A stretch of DNA of 41,782 bases from Flavicella sp049625305. Its GTDB lineage: Bacteria; Bacteroidota; Bacteroidia; Flavobacteriales; Flavobacteriaceae. Under the pieces are notes generated by a model. The model was not told where the DNA came from. It made no database searches and saw nothing but the letters and a program-made list of their open reading frames with translations. The position numbers and the translations under genes are program-made. Below, in pieces: positions 1 through 8,787 of the stretch. Every line of letters starts with the position of its first letter. Position 1 is the first letter of the stretch. The stretch covers positions 1 through 41,782 of the forward strand of contig JBMZVD010000008.1 in NCBI GenBank assembly GCA_049625305.1, read 5' to 3'.

Positions 1-516
1 AATGAATTGGATCAAACAGCAATTGGAAAGCCGAGCGTACCAGAGATAGTTTATGGTTTTGGGTTCTCAACAGTGTATAAAGACTTTGACTTTTCTGTCT
101 TTATGCAGGGGTCCGCTCGGTCTTCCTTTTTTATCAATCCAAACGACATCTCGCCTTTTGTAAACGAGCGAAATGCACTGAGTATCATCGCAGACAACCA
201 CTGGTCTGAAGCCAATCCTGATCCAAATGCGTTTTGGCCACGTTTGTCTACCTATCAAATTGACAATAACGAAAAAACTTCTACTTGGTGGATGCGTGAC
301 GGCGATTTCCTTCGTCTGAAGAGTTTGGAGTTTGGTTATACCATTCCATCGTCCGCAGGGAAGGTTTTTCAAAATGCAAAAACAAGGATTTACTTTACAG
401 GTTTGAATCTTTTGCATTTCTCGAAATTCAAACTTTGGGACCCAGAAATGGGTGGAAATGGTTTGGGATACCCAATCCAACGCGTAATTAATTTGGGAGC
501 TCAGATAAATTTTTAA
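1..516 (+). CDS. SusC-family TonB-dependent outer-membrane transporter, C-terminal end (partial)
   Basis: The reading frame is open from base 1, so this is the 3' end of a longer gene; about 171 residues are visible. The sequence is typical of the last strands of a SusC/RagA beta-barrel: the stretch WWMRDGDFLRLKSLEFGYT, then GLNL, then an end in ...INLGAQINF with the terminal Phe of outer-membrane barrels. SusC proteins import oligosaccharides across the outer membrane with a SusD lid, powered by TonB. The stop is 10 bp before susD, and the enzymes that follow suggest a beta-glucan substrate. The plug domain, signal peptide and promoter are outside the window. Confidence 0.93.
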   Translation, partial: NELDQTAIGKPSVPEIVYGFGFSTVYKDFDFSVFMQGSARSSFFINPNDISPFVNERNALSIIADNHWSEANPDPNAFWPRLSTYQIDNNEKTSTWWMRDGDFLRLKSLEFGYTIPSSAGKVFQNAKTRIYFTGLNLLHFSKFKLWDPEMGGNGLGYPIQRVINLGAQINF

Positions 517-526
517 AAAACACAAG

Positions 527-2449
527 ATGAATTACAAACATTATATAGTCGCAATTTTAAGCATATGTAGCAGTTCGCTGTTTACGAGTTGCGAAGATTA
601 TTTAGATATTGTTCCTGACGGTACTCAGGAATTGCGCTTGCTTTTCAACCGAAAAGAAACAGCTTACAATGCCTTGGCTAATAGTTACAGCTATTTACCA
701 CAAAATGACGGAACCTATGCCAGCTATGTTTTGGCAAGTGATGAAGTGGCAGTTCCCGTTCCTAAAGAATCTGATGCTATCAAAATGATGAAAGGACAAC
801 AAAGTGTCTCTTCTCCTCTGATGGGCTACTGGTCTGGATTTGGTGCAGGAGGAAGAGGACAAGGCTCTGTATGGGAAGGAATTCGAAGTTGCAACACACT
901 GATCGATAATATCGATTTGGTAGTTGATATGGAACAAACAGAAAAAAACCAATGGAAGGCTGAAGCCAAATTCTTAAAAGCCTACTACCATTTTATGTTG
1001 GTCAGCAACTACGGCCCAGTTCCGATTGTAGATCGCAACCTTCCTATTTCTGCTTCAGATCAGGAAGTACGTGTCGAAAGAGCCAAAGTAGATGCTTGTT
1101 TCGAATACATTGTCAACACCATCGATGAAGCCATCAAAGATTTACCCGAAAAAGTACTTGGAAACAACGATGTTGGTCGTATCGATCAAGTGATTGCCAA
1201 AGCTATCAAAGCCAAAGTATTGCTGTACAGTGCGAGTCCACTATTCAATGGAAATGCAGACTTTTATACAGACTTTGTCAATGCTAAAGGAGAACCTTTT
1301 TTCAACCTAACCTACGATGCCAACAAATGGAAACTAGCTGCAGATGCAGCCAAAGAAGCCATTGACGCTGCTATTGAACAAGGTGCATCTTTGTATTATT
1401 ACACGGATACACCTCCAAAATTTGACACTGATAATTTTCAATACGAAATCATCAGAAAGCAATACGACAACCGTTTTGCGATTACAGAACCATGGAACTC
1501 AGAGCTCCTATGGGGAAATTCTAGCCCTGTAACAGGGGGACAATACTGGCAAATTCAATCTCCTGCCATGATGAAAGACCCTGGCTCTTCCTCTGTAGAA
1601 GCGGCTTGGCAGTGGTTGTCTCCGAGTTTGCGAATGGCTGAGACCTATTACACCAAAAATGGACTGCCTATCGACCAAGACCTCAGCTATGACTATGCCG
1701 ACAGGTATGGCATTCAAAATATTGCTATCAACCAACGTTTTTATGCTTCCTACGGAAATAAGACTGCCAAACTCAACCTAGACAGAGAACCACGTTTTTA
1801 CAGTTCTCTCGGTTTTGACAGAGGGATTATAAGAACTTGGGGGACATTGTGGAACTTAAAAATGCGCAAGGGTGAAATGCATGGAAGAATCGCCAATACT
1901 GGAGACTATTTGGTAACTGGCTACGCCTTAAAAAAGTTAGTCCACCAAGATTCTGAGGGTGATGCTTACAACAAATCCATCACTTACCCTTGGCCGATGA
2001 TACGCTTGAGTGATTTGCACTTGATGTATGCAGAAGCTTTGAATGAGTTTAGCGGACCTTCTGAGGATGTCTATGATGCTTTGAACGAAATTAGAACCCG
2101 TGCAGGAGTACCCACAGTGCAAGATGCTTGGAGTGATGTTACCAAAGCAGCAACACCAAACAAGCATACAAACAAAGAGGGCTTGCGTGAAATCATACAA
2201 CAAGAAAGATTGATTGAATTGGCGTTCGAGGGACAACGTTACTACGATATCAGAAGGTGGAAATTAGCAGATCAATATTTCACCACGCCAATCAAAGGAT
2301 GGTCCGTAGACGAAGAGTCTGAAGAAAACTATTACCAAATTATGGATGTTGGACAACGTTCTTTTAGTACTCCTAGAGATTATTTACAGCCTATTAGCTT
2401 TACGGAACTCTCGAGAAACCCAAGCTTAATACAAAACCCTAAATGGTAA
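527..2449 (+). CDS. SusD/RagB-family surface glycan-binding lipoprotein
   Basis: A 640-residue lipoprotein with signal peptide and lipobox FTSC, lipidated Cys at residue 22, followed at once by EDYLDIVPDG, the usual SusD start. The C-terminal RagB/SusD signature is clear at about 554-578 (REIIQQERLIELAFEGQRYY, then DIRRW). SusD caps the SusC barrel on the cell surface and binds the incoming glycan. It starts 10 bp after the SusC stop and ends 4 bp before the next gene, so the three are almost surely co-transcribed. The acidic residues just after the lipid Cys fit the surface-export signals known for Bacteroidota lipoproteins. Full length, no defects seen. Confidence 0.96.
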   Translation: MNYKHYIVAILSICSSSLFTSCEDYLDIVPDGTQELRLLFNRKETAYNALANSYSYLPQNDGTYASYVLASDEVAVPVPKESDAIKMMKGQQSVSSPLMGYWSGFGAGGRGQGSVWEGIRSCNTLIDNIDLVVDMEQTEKNQWKAEAKFLKAYYHFMLVSNYGPVPIVDRNLPISASDQEVRVERAKVDACFEYIVNTIDEAIKDLPEKVLGNNDVGRIDQVIAKAIKAKVLLYSASPLFNGNADFYTDFVNAKGEPFFNLTYDANKWKLAADAAKEAIDAAIEQGASLYYYTDTPPKFDTDNFQYEIIRKQYDNRFAITEPWNSELLWGNSSPVTGGQYWQIQSPAMMKDPGSSSVEAAWQWLSPSLRMAETYYTKNGLPIDQDLSYDYADRYGIQNIAINQRFYASYGNKTAKLNLDREPRFYSSLGFDRGIIRTWGTLWNLKMRKGEMHGRIANTGDYLVTGYALKKLVHQDSEGDAYNKSITYPWPMIRLSDLHLMYAEALNEFSGPSEDVYDALNEIRTRAGVPTVQDAWSDVTKAATPNKHTNKEGLREIIQQERLIELAFEGQRYYDIRRWKLADQYFTTPIKGWSVDEESEENYYQIMDVGQRSFSTPRDYLQPISFTELSRNPSLIQNPKW

Positions 2450-2453
2450 AGTC

Positions 2454-3665
2454 ATGAGAAATACTATAAATTATATAACGATACTATGGGCTTGTGTTGT
2501 TTCTTTTTCGTTGCTTTCGTGTAACGATGATGACAATATTGACACACAAGCACCTGGCATTGTAACTGATCTTACAGTTACTGCAACCAACGGCGGAGGA
2601 ATCATCAATTATACCCTACCTGAAGACGATGATATCTTGTATGTAAAAGCCGTATACACCAATTCAAGAGGAGAAGAAGTTTTTAGTGTATCGAGCAAAC
2701 ACAATACAAATGTTGAGGTTACAGGACTGAATCAAACAACTCCTGTAAACGTACAACTCTATGTAATTGACGAGAGTCAAAATAAATCAAAGGCAGTGAG
2801 TATCGATTTTACGCCTTTGGAGTCTTTTATCCATTTGGTTCAGGAAAGCATTAGTATCACTCCAGATTTAGGGGGGGTCAAAGTTACCTGGGACAATATT
2901 GCTTCTAAAACAGTATTTGTCTACTTGTACATTCAAGAGGGTACCGAAGAGATCGTGAGAATCCTCTCCTCAAACAATGCTGAGGAAAGTCTTTTTGTAC
3001 GTGGCTTAGAGTCCAAAGAATTTACTTTTTCAACCAAAGTAGAAGACTTTGACGGGAACATGACGGATTTAGAGGATAGAGGACAATTGACTCCTTTATT
3101 TGAAGAGAAAATTGATAAATTGAGTTGGACCTTGGTTGGCTCTCAATCTTTGAATGGAGACGCTTATGAAGGAAAAACTGTCAACTTATGGGATGATATT
3201 GTTGATACTGTTGAAACAGACAATGACAATAGTTATTTTATAGCTACGAGAGGTGACAACGGAGGGAGTTTGAATTTCCCTATGGACATAGTTATTAATT
3301 TAAATAAAAACGTAAAAATCCAACGTTTTAAATTTTGGCAAAGAGCCTATTGGTACAATGGTGGTGGAAAAAGTTACTACTATCAAGAGGAAAACGTCAA
3401 ATCATTTAATTTATATGCGAGTTCCGATGGAGAAACATGGAACCTACTCGGTGAGTTTGATTTGGGAATACCTGACTTGAACAGTGAAGGTGACGTTCCT
3501 GCAGCTGTCTTGCAGGCAGCAAGTGAAGGACATGAATTTATATTGCCTTCTATTTCAGAAGAATTTAGCTATTTGAAATTTTCAATTACCTCTAACTATG
3601 GAAGTACACAAATTGTAGTTGGATCAGAACTCACTTTATACGGATTGGATAATTTATCAGAATGA
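2454..3665 (+). CDS. DUF4959/DUF5000-type surface glycan-binding lipoprotein (SusE position)
   Basis: A 403-residue lipoprotein with lipobox LLSC (Cys23) followed by NDDDN, a strongly acidic surface-export-like signal. The layout resembles the DUF4959-DUF5126-DUF5000 family: an Ig-like N-terminal part (about 25-125, starting APGIVTDLTVTATNGGG), a middle beta-sandwich (about 130-225), and a C-terminal discoidin/F5-8C-like module (about 235-400) with the telling stretch FNLYASSDGETWNLLGEF. Such proteins follow SusD in many loci and act as extra glycan-binding proteins on the surface; no catalytic residues are expected. Its stop overlaps the start of the next gene by 4 bp (ATGA), which suggests translational coupling. 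Family assignment is by pattern recognition only. Confidence 0.82.
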   Translation: MRNTINYITILWACVVSFSLLSCNDDDNIDTQAPGIVTDLTVTATNGGGIINYTLPEDDDILYVKAVYTNSRGEEVFSVSSKHNTNVEVTGLNQTTPVNVQLYVIDESQNKSKAVSIDFTPLESFIHLVQESISITPDLGGVKVTWDNIASKTVFVYLYIQEGTEEIVRILSSNNAEESLFVRGLESKEFTFSTKVEDFDGNMTDLEDRGQLTPLFEEKIDKLSWTLVGSQSLNGDAYEGKTVNLWDDIVDTVETDNDNSYFIATRGDNGGSLNFPMDIVINLNKNVKIQRFKFWQRAYWYNGGGKSYYYQEENVKSFNLYASSDGETWNLLGEFDLGIPDLNSEGDVPAAVLQAASEGHEFILPSISEEFSYLKFSITSNYGSTQIVVGSELTLYGLDNLSE

Positions 3666-6355
3666 AACAACTAAACACATATATTGCGTGCCTAGTATTC
3701 CTATGCACACTTACCCTAAATGCCCAAGGTTTGAAAAGATCTGGTAAAAAAATAATCGATGAAAATGGTCAAGAAGTACTGTTGAGAGGAGTCGGTCTTG
3801 GTGGCTGGATGCTACAAGAAGGGTATATGATGAATTCCTCGGTGGGTGCAGATACCCAGCATGAATTCGTCGAAAAACTGAACTTGTTGATCGGAGAAGC
3901 GGAGACGGAAATATTCTATGAAAATTGGCGTGCCAATTTTGTGACCAAACAAGATATTGACTCTATTGCAAAATGGGGGTACAACAGTGTACGTTTGGCC
4001 ATGCACTACAATTTATTTACTCCTCCTATCGAAGAAGAGCCCGTTGCTGGAGAAAATACATGGAGAACTACTGGTTTTGAAATGGTCGACGAATTACTGA
4101 CCTGGTGTGAAGAAAAACAAATCTATCTGATATTAGACTTGCACGCTGCTCCTGGTGGACAGGGAAAAGATGCTGCTATCTCAGATTACGACCCAGACAA
4201 ACCTTCTTTGTGGGAAAGTGAAGACAACAAAGCTAAAACAGTAGCACTTTGGGGAAAACTTGCAGAAACTTACAAAGACAAAAAATGGATAGGAGGCTAT
4301 GACCTGATCAACGAAATCAACTGGGAATTAGGGCCTACCGATTTACGAAACTTGTACGTTCGTATTACCAATGCCATTCGTGCCCATGATACAGAACACA
4401 TCATCTTTATAGAAGGTAACTGGTTTGCAAATGATTTTACTGGCCTTACCCCCCCTTGGGATGATAATATGGTGTACAGTTTCCACAAGTATTGGACCTT
4501 TAACGACACCGCCTCTATTCAATGGGTATTGGATATGAGAAACCAATACAACACCCCGTTGTGGATGGGAGAATCAGGAGAAAACTCCAATGTGTGGTAT
4601 ACCGAGGCCATTGACTTGTTTGAAAGCAATAATATCGGTTGGTCTTGGTGGCCTTGGAAACGTATTGAAACCATCGTGAGTCCGTTTTCCATCAATTCGA
4701 ATCCTCAATACGAAGCGATCATTAATTATTGGAAAGGAGAAGGTGCAAAACCTTCCGCAGCAGATGCCATAGCTGGTTTGAAACAACTGACAGATGATTT
4801 GTTGGTAGACAACAATACCTATTACAAAGATGTGGTAGACGCTGTTTTAAGACAACCCAACGATCCGAGCTTGGTGCCTTACAAAGACCACACCATTCCA
4901 GGATTGATTTATTTGTCAGATTACGACCTAGGAACCAACGGTATTGCCTACAATGATATGGACTACGGAAACTATGCCTTGTCTACTGATAATTATCAAA
5001 ATTGGAATTCTGGATGGCAGTACCGAAACGACGGTGTAGACATACAAACCAGTACAGATAATGTCAACAACAATGGTTATCAAATAGGCTACACCCAAAA
5101 AGGAGAATGGCTTAAATATACCGTAAACGTTTCAGAAGAGGGCTATTACGACTGTAAATTCCGTTATGCGACAGAGCAGACAGGTTGTGCTGTGCAACTC
5201 TTTATGGATGGTATAGATATAACAGGTAAAGTCGCTCTAGGAAGGACAGGTAACTGGAACTACTTTGTAAATCAGACCATCAGAAATAGTTACTTGGAAG
5301 CAGGCACACATGTATTAAAAGTATTGGTAGCCGGTGAAGGATCTTTTAATATGAGTAGTATAGAATTCTACAAAACCTCAAATCCAAATACTTCATTTGA
5401 ATTGGTCAGTGCCAATACAAATGACGATGAAAGCTCAATTTCATTGGTATGTAATCTTCCTTTGGCAGACCAAGAAATCGATGCATCTAATTTTTCTATT
5501 ACAGTAAACAACGAAGCAGTAAATATCGTATCTGCTGAGATAGCGAATACAAATAACAGAAGTATCCACCTCAACACGGATAGCTCATTCTACTCTGAAG
5601 ATATAATTAAAGTAAGCTATTCAGGTACAGACATTGTGAATACATCGAATGTTTCCTTAGCAACATTTACCAATGTGACGGTAGAAAACAATTTGGTTCA
5701 AAGAGCTTTGATTCCTGGTAAAATTCAAGTAGAAAATTTTGAAACTCAAGTAGGCTTGGCTCTTGAAGATACCGAAGATGTTGGAGGAGGTCAAAACCTT
5801 GGCTACACTGATGCTGGAGACTATGCAACCTACAATGTCTTTGTACAAAACAGTGGTACATTCAATTTACAGGTAAGAACAGCGGCAGCCTACGATAGCG
5901 GTCGCATACAGTTTGAACTTTCAAAAGACGGAACAACAGAAACAATTTCAACTATCAACCTCCCCGTGACAGGAGGATGGCAAAGCTGGACGACGAGTGC
6001 GACACAAACCACATTAGAAGCAGGAATCTATACTCTCAAAATGAAAATCTTAAAAAGTGGTTTTAATATCAATTGGTTCGATTTTGAATTTACAGGAAAC
6101 TTGAGTTCTGGAGATGCATTGTATACGGGTGTATCTGTATACCCAAATCCATTCACCGATATATTGTATGTTCAAACTACTGATGGATCTGCTTTAGAAA
6201 GCTTAATAATCAGGGATATTCAAGGACGTATCCTCAAACACCTGAAACCTATTAAGGCACAAAAATACGCATTGGAAAACTTAGAACCTGGTGTGTATAT
6301 CCTTGAAGGAACTTCAGAAAACAGAAGTTTCCAAAGAAAGATTATCAAGAAATAA
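3662..6355 (+). CDS. GH5-type secreted beta-glucanase with two CBM6-like modules and T9SS tail
   Basis: An 897-residue protein. A signal peptide ends near residue 22 (LNAQ). The GH5 (beta/alpha)8 domain spans about 23-360: LRGVGLGGWM at 41-50, acid/base Glu218 in LINE, nucleophile Glu304 in WMGESGE, followed by WSWWPWK. A CBM6-like module lies at about 411-570, an Ig-like linker at about 575-680, and a second, clearer CBM6 at about 685-811 (IQVENFE, then LGYTDAGDYATY). A T9SS type A sorting domain covers about 815-897 (VYPNPF...PGVYIL...). So it is exported across the outer membrane, unlike the lipoprotein enzymes beside it. The GGW motif recalls exo-beta-1,3-glucanase-type GH5 members, but the subfamily and bond cut cannot be read from sequence; a beta-glucan fits the locus. 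Confidence 0.88.
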   Translation: MKQLNTYIACLVFLCTLTLNAQGLKRSGKKIIDENGQEVLLRGVGLGGWMLQEGYMMNSSVGADTQHEFVEKLNLLIGEAETEIFYENWRANFVTKQDIDSIAKWGYNSVRLAMHYNLFTPPIEEEPVAGENTWRTTGFEMVDELLTWCEEKQIYLILDLHAAPGGQGKDAAISDYDPDKPSLWESEDNKAKTVALWGKLAETYKDKKWIGGYDLINEINWELGPTDLRNLYVRITNAIRAHDTEHIIFIEGNWFANDFTGLTPPWDDNMVYSFHKYWTFNDTASIQWVLDMRNQYNTPLWMGESGENSNVWYTEAIDLFESNNIGWSWWPWKRIETIVSPFSINSNPQYEAIINYWKGEGAKPSAADAIAGLKQLTDDLLVDNNTYYKDVVDAVLRQPNDPSLVPYKDHTIPGLIYLSDYDLGTNGIAYNDMDYGNYALSTDNYQNWNSGWQYRNDGVDIQTSTDNVNNNGYQIGYTQKGEWLKYTVNVSEEGYYDCKFRYATEQTGCAVQLFMDGIDITGKVALGRTGNWNYFVNQTIRNSYLEAGTHVLKVLVAGEGSFNMSSIEFYKTSNPNTSFELVSANTNDDESSISLVCNLPLADQEIDASNFSITVNNEAVNIVSAEIANTNNRSIHLNTDSSFYSEDIIKVSYSGTDIVNTSNVSLATFTNVTVENNLVQRALIPGKIQVENFETQVGLALEDTEDVGGGQNLGYTDAGDYATYNVFVQNSGTFNLQVRTAAAYDSGRIQFELSKDGTTETISTINLPVTGGWQSWTTSATQTTLEAGIYTLKMKILKSGFNINWFDFEFTGNLSSGDALYTGVSVYPNPFTDILYVQTTDGSALESLIIRDIQGRILKHLKPIKAQKYALENLEPGVYILEGTSENRSFQRKIIKK

Positions 6356-6384
6356 AGAACACTAACAATCTAAAATTTTTAAGT

Positions 6385-7257
6385 ATGAAAAAAACTTTCT
6401 CTTTTTATATTATATGTGCAGCCGTACTGACAATGGCGTGTAAGACAAAAGAAACACACGACTCAGATAATAAAAAAACAACCACAAAAGAACCCCCCGT
6501 GTGGACGGTTGATTTTTTGGATGATTTCAAGACATTTAACGCAGAAAACTGGCAAGATCAGCGTATCTGGGTCAACAACGAAACACATTGTTACGTTCCT
6601 GACAACGAATTCAACACGCGTGAAGTGAGCAATGGAACCATAAAATTAAAAGTAGTAGATACTGGAGAAAAAAGACCTTGTGACAATTTTGACAAACACG
6701 GCAAACAACACCCTGAAACCCAATACGTGGCGGGACGTATCTGCTCTAAAAACCGAAAAGAGTTTGTCAAGGGTAAATGGACTGCTAAATTACGTCTGTG
6801 GAGCAATGGAAAAGCTAGTATGTTTCCTGCTTGGTGGATTCTTGGCGCTCAGAACAATGAACCTCCCGTACAGCAAGCCGATGAAACTATCTGTTGGCCT
6901 ATGACAGGATCTGGTGAAATAGATATTTTTGAACATCACGGTGACCATCAAAAAGATCATTTTACAGCTGGAGCTATCAAAAACTTAGGCGCGTGTGACA
7001 AAGGAGATTGGTGGAGTCAACGAAAAGGGTTTGACGTAACTCTTAACGAATACCACGAATATTCTGTCGAATGGGAAGGTAGTGATTTGGTGTACCGCGT
7101 TGACGATGTAGAGGTTTACAGAAATGTTGGAGAAGGAGACAAATACCCAGAACCTATGTTTGCCATTCTAAACTTTGCGAAAATTACTGATTCTCCTATG
7201 GATGTCAAAGAATGGGTAATGGAAGTGGACTGGGTAAAACACGAATACAAAAATTAA
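6385..7257 (+). CDS. GH16 laminarinase-type endo-beta-1,3-glucanase, lipoprotein
   Basis: A 290-residue lipoprotein, lipobox TMAC with Cys19. The rest is a single GH16 jelly-roll. The catalytic signature GSGEIDIFEH gives nucleophile Glu178, Asp180 and acid/base Glu183 in the ExDxxE form (with the beta-bulge) seen in laminarinases and many marine GH16 enzymes. MFPAWWILG at about 146-154 and the late stretch YHEYSVEWEG are also standard GH16. The expected reaction is endo-hydrolysis of beta-1,3-linked glucose in laminarin-like glucan. Agarase, carrageenase or porphyranase activity cannot be excluded by the motif alone, but GH30 and GH3 neighbours favour a glucan. The stop is 4 bp before the GH30 gene. 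Confidence 0.91.
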   Translation: MKKTFSFYIICAAVLTMACKTKETHDSDNKKTTTKEPPVWTVDFLDDFKTFNAENWQDQRIWVNNETHCYVPDNEFNTREVSNGTIKLKVVDTGEKRPCDNFDKHGKQHPETQYVAGRICSKNRKEFVKGKWTAKLRLWSNGKASMFPAWWILGAQNNEPPVQQADETICWPMTGSGEIDIFEHHGDHQKDHFTAGAIKNLGACDKGDWWSQRKGFDVTLNEYHEYSVEWEGSDLVYRVDDVEVYRNVGEGDKYPEPMFAILNFAKITDSPMDVKEWVMEVDWVKHEYKN

Positions 7258-7261
7258 TAGC

Positions 7262-8740
7262 ATGCTAAAAAAATATATCGCTATTGGATTGGTCGTCTCA
7301 TTATGGGCATGCACCCCTAAAAAAGAAGAGGTTTCAAATGCAAAATCAAAAGTAGCACCCTCTGAAAACATTTCGTTTTTAAACAAAAACACTGTCGTTT
7401 ACACCACAGCAAAAGACACAGCACTCAGACTCGAAAAGACAGACACGAGGACCTTTGTAAAAAAGACACAAGCGAAAGAGACGGAAATAGCTGTTTTTGT
7501 CAATCCAGCGAAAACCTTTCAAACCTATTTAGGTATTGGTGGTGCCATTACAGACGCCTCTGCTGAAGTTTTTGCGAGCTTGAATACAGCTAAAAAAGAA
7601 GAATTGCTAGAAGCCTATTTTAGTGAGAAAGGTATTGGTTATAATATTATCCGAACAAGTATTCACTCCAGCGATTTTGGACTGGGTAGTCATACGTATA
7701 TCGAAGAAGGAGATACAGAACTGAAAACATTTTCTATCAATAAAGACAAGGAAAAAAGAATTCCATTTATAAAAAGAGCCCAAAAAATGATTGGGAAAGA
7801 CATGGTGTTCTACGCCAGTCCTTGGAGTCCTCCGGCTTTTATGAAGACCAATAATAATATGTTGCAAGGTGGAAAATTACTGCCTGAATTTCGTCAGACA
7901 TGGGCAGACTACTATGTAAAGTTCATCCAAGCTTATGAACAAGAAGGCATCCCGGTATGGGGGTTGACACTTCAAAACGAACCCATGGCTGTTCAACGTT
8001 GGGAATCCTGTATTTATACCGCGGAGGAGGAAAGAGACTTTTTAAAAAATTACTTGGGACCAACCCTTGAAAAAGAAGGTTTGGGTGATAAAAATATAGT
8101 TGTCTGGGACCACAACCGCGACCTTATCAGCGATAGGGCCAACACGATTTTTGAAGATCCCGAAGCTGCGAAATACGCTTGGGGTATTGGGTTTCACTGG
8201 TACGAAACTTGGACAGGTGGTGCACCTAAATACGACAATCTAAAAAACATCAAGGAATCCTACCCCTCCAAAAACTTGTTATTTACAGAAGGTTGTCAAG
8301 AAGGCTTTAGCTTTGAAAAGATGCAATATTGGCCCAATGCCGAACGCTATGGTAACTCCATGATCAATGACTTTAATTCAGGAGTCGTTGGTTGGACTGA
8401 CTGGAACATACTTTTAAACGAAAAAGGAGGTCCCAACCACGTTAGAAATTTCTGTTTTGCTCCTATACATGCAGACACTCGTTCTAGTACACTGATTTAC
8501 ACACCCACCTATTATTACATTGGCCACTTTTCTAAGTTTGTCAAACCAGGTGCCAAAAGAGTCAGTACTACAACAAGTAGAAGCACTCTAGAAAGTACTT
8601 CATTTCAAAATGAAAACGGACAGATAAACACAATTGTAATGAACAAGACAGACCAAGACATCTCCTATAAATTGGTAGTAAGTGACAGCGAGGTAACCCT
8701 AAATATCAAGGCACACGCTATACAAACCATCGTTTATTAA
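7262..8740 (+). CDS. GH30-family beta-glucanase/glucosidase (probably beta-1,6), lipoprotein
   Basis: A 492-residue lipoprotein, lipobox LWAC with Cys17. The GH30 catalytic domain opens with TYLGIGGAITDASA (about 88-101). Acid/base Glu240 lies in GLTLQNEPMA and the nucleophile Glu343 in LLFTEGCQEG; FYASPWSPPAFMK (193-205) is the usual GH30 barrel stretch. A short beta-sandwich forms the C-terminus (about 430-492). In flavobacterial laminarin loci GH30 enzymes remove or cut beta-1,6-linked glucose branches, which is the likely role here; glucocerebrosidase-like or xylanase GH30 branches are less likely given the context. It starts 4 bp after the GH16 stop, so the two are tightly paired. Confidence 0.9.
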   Translation: MLKKYIAIGLVVSLWACTPKKEEVSNAKSKVAPSENISFLNKNTVVYTTAKDTALRLEKTDTRTFVKKTQAKETEIAVFVNPAKTFQTYLGIGGAITDASAEVFASLNTAKKEELLEAYFSEKGIGYNIIRTSIHSSDFGLGSHTYIEEGDTELKTFSINKDKEKRIPFIKRAQKMIGKDMVFYASPWSPPAFMKTNNNMLQGGKLLPEFRQTWADYYVKFIQAYEQEGIPVWGLTLQNEPMAVQRWESCIYTAEEERDFLKNYLGPTLEKEGLGDKNIVVWDHNRDLISDRANTIFEDPEAAKYAWGIGFHWYETWTGGAPKYDNLKNIKESYPSKNLLFTEGCQEGFSFEKMQYWPNAERYGNSMINDFNSGVVGWTDWNILLNEKGGPNHVRNFCFAPIHADTRSSTLIYTPTYYYIGHFSKFVKPGAKRVSTTTSRSTLESTSFQNENGQINTIVMNKTDQDISYKLVVSDSEVTLNIKAHAIQTIVY

Positions 8741-8787
8741 ATAAAAAACACCTACCCCTACGTTTTTAAAACCAACAAATCAGGCCC

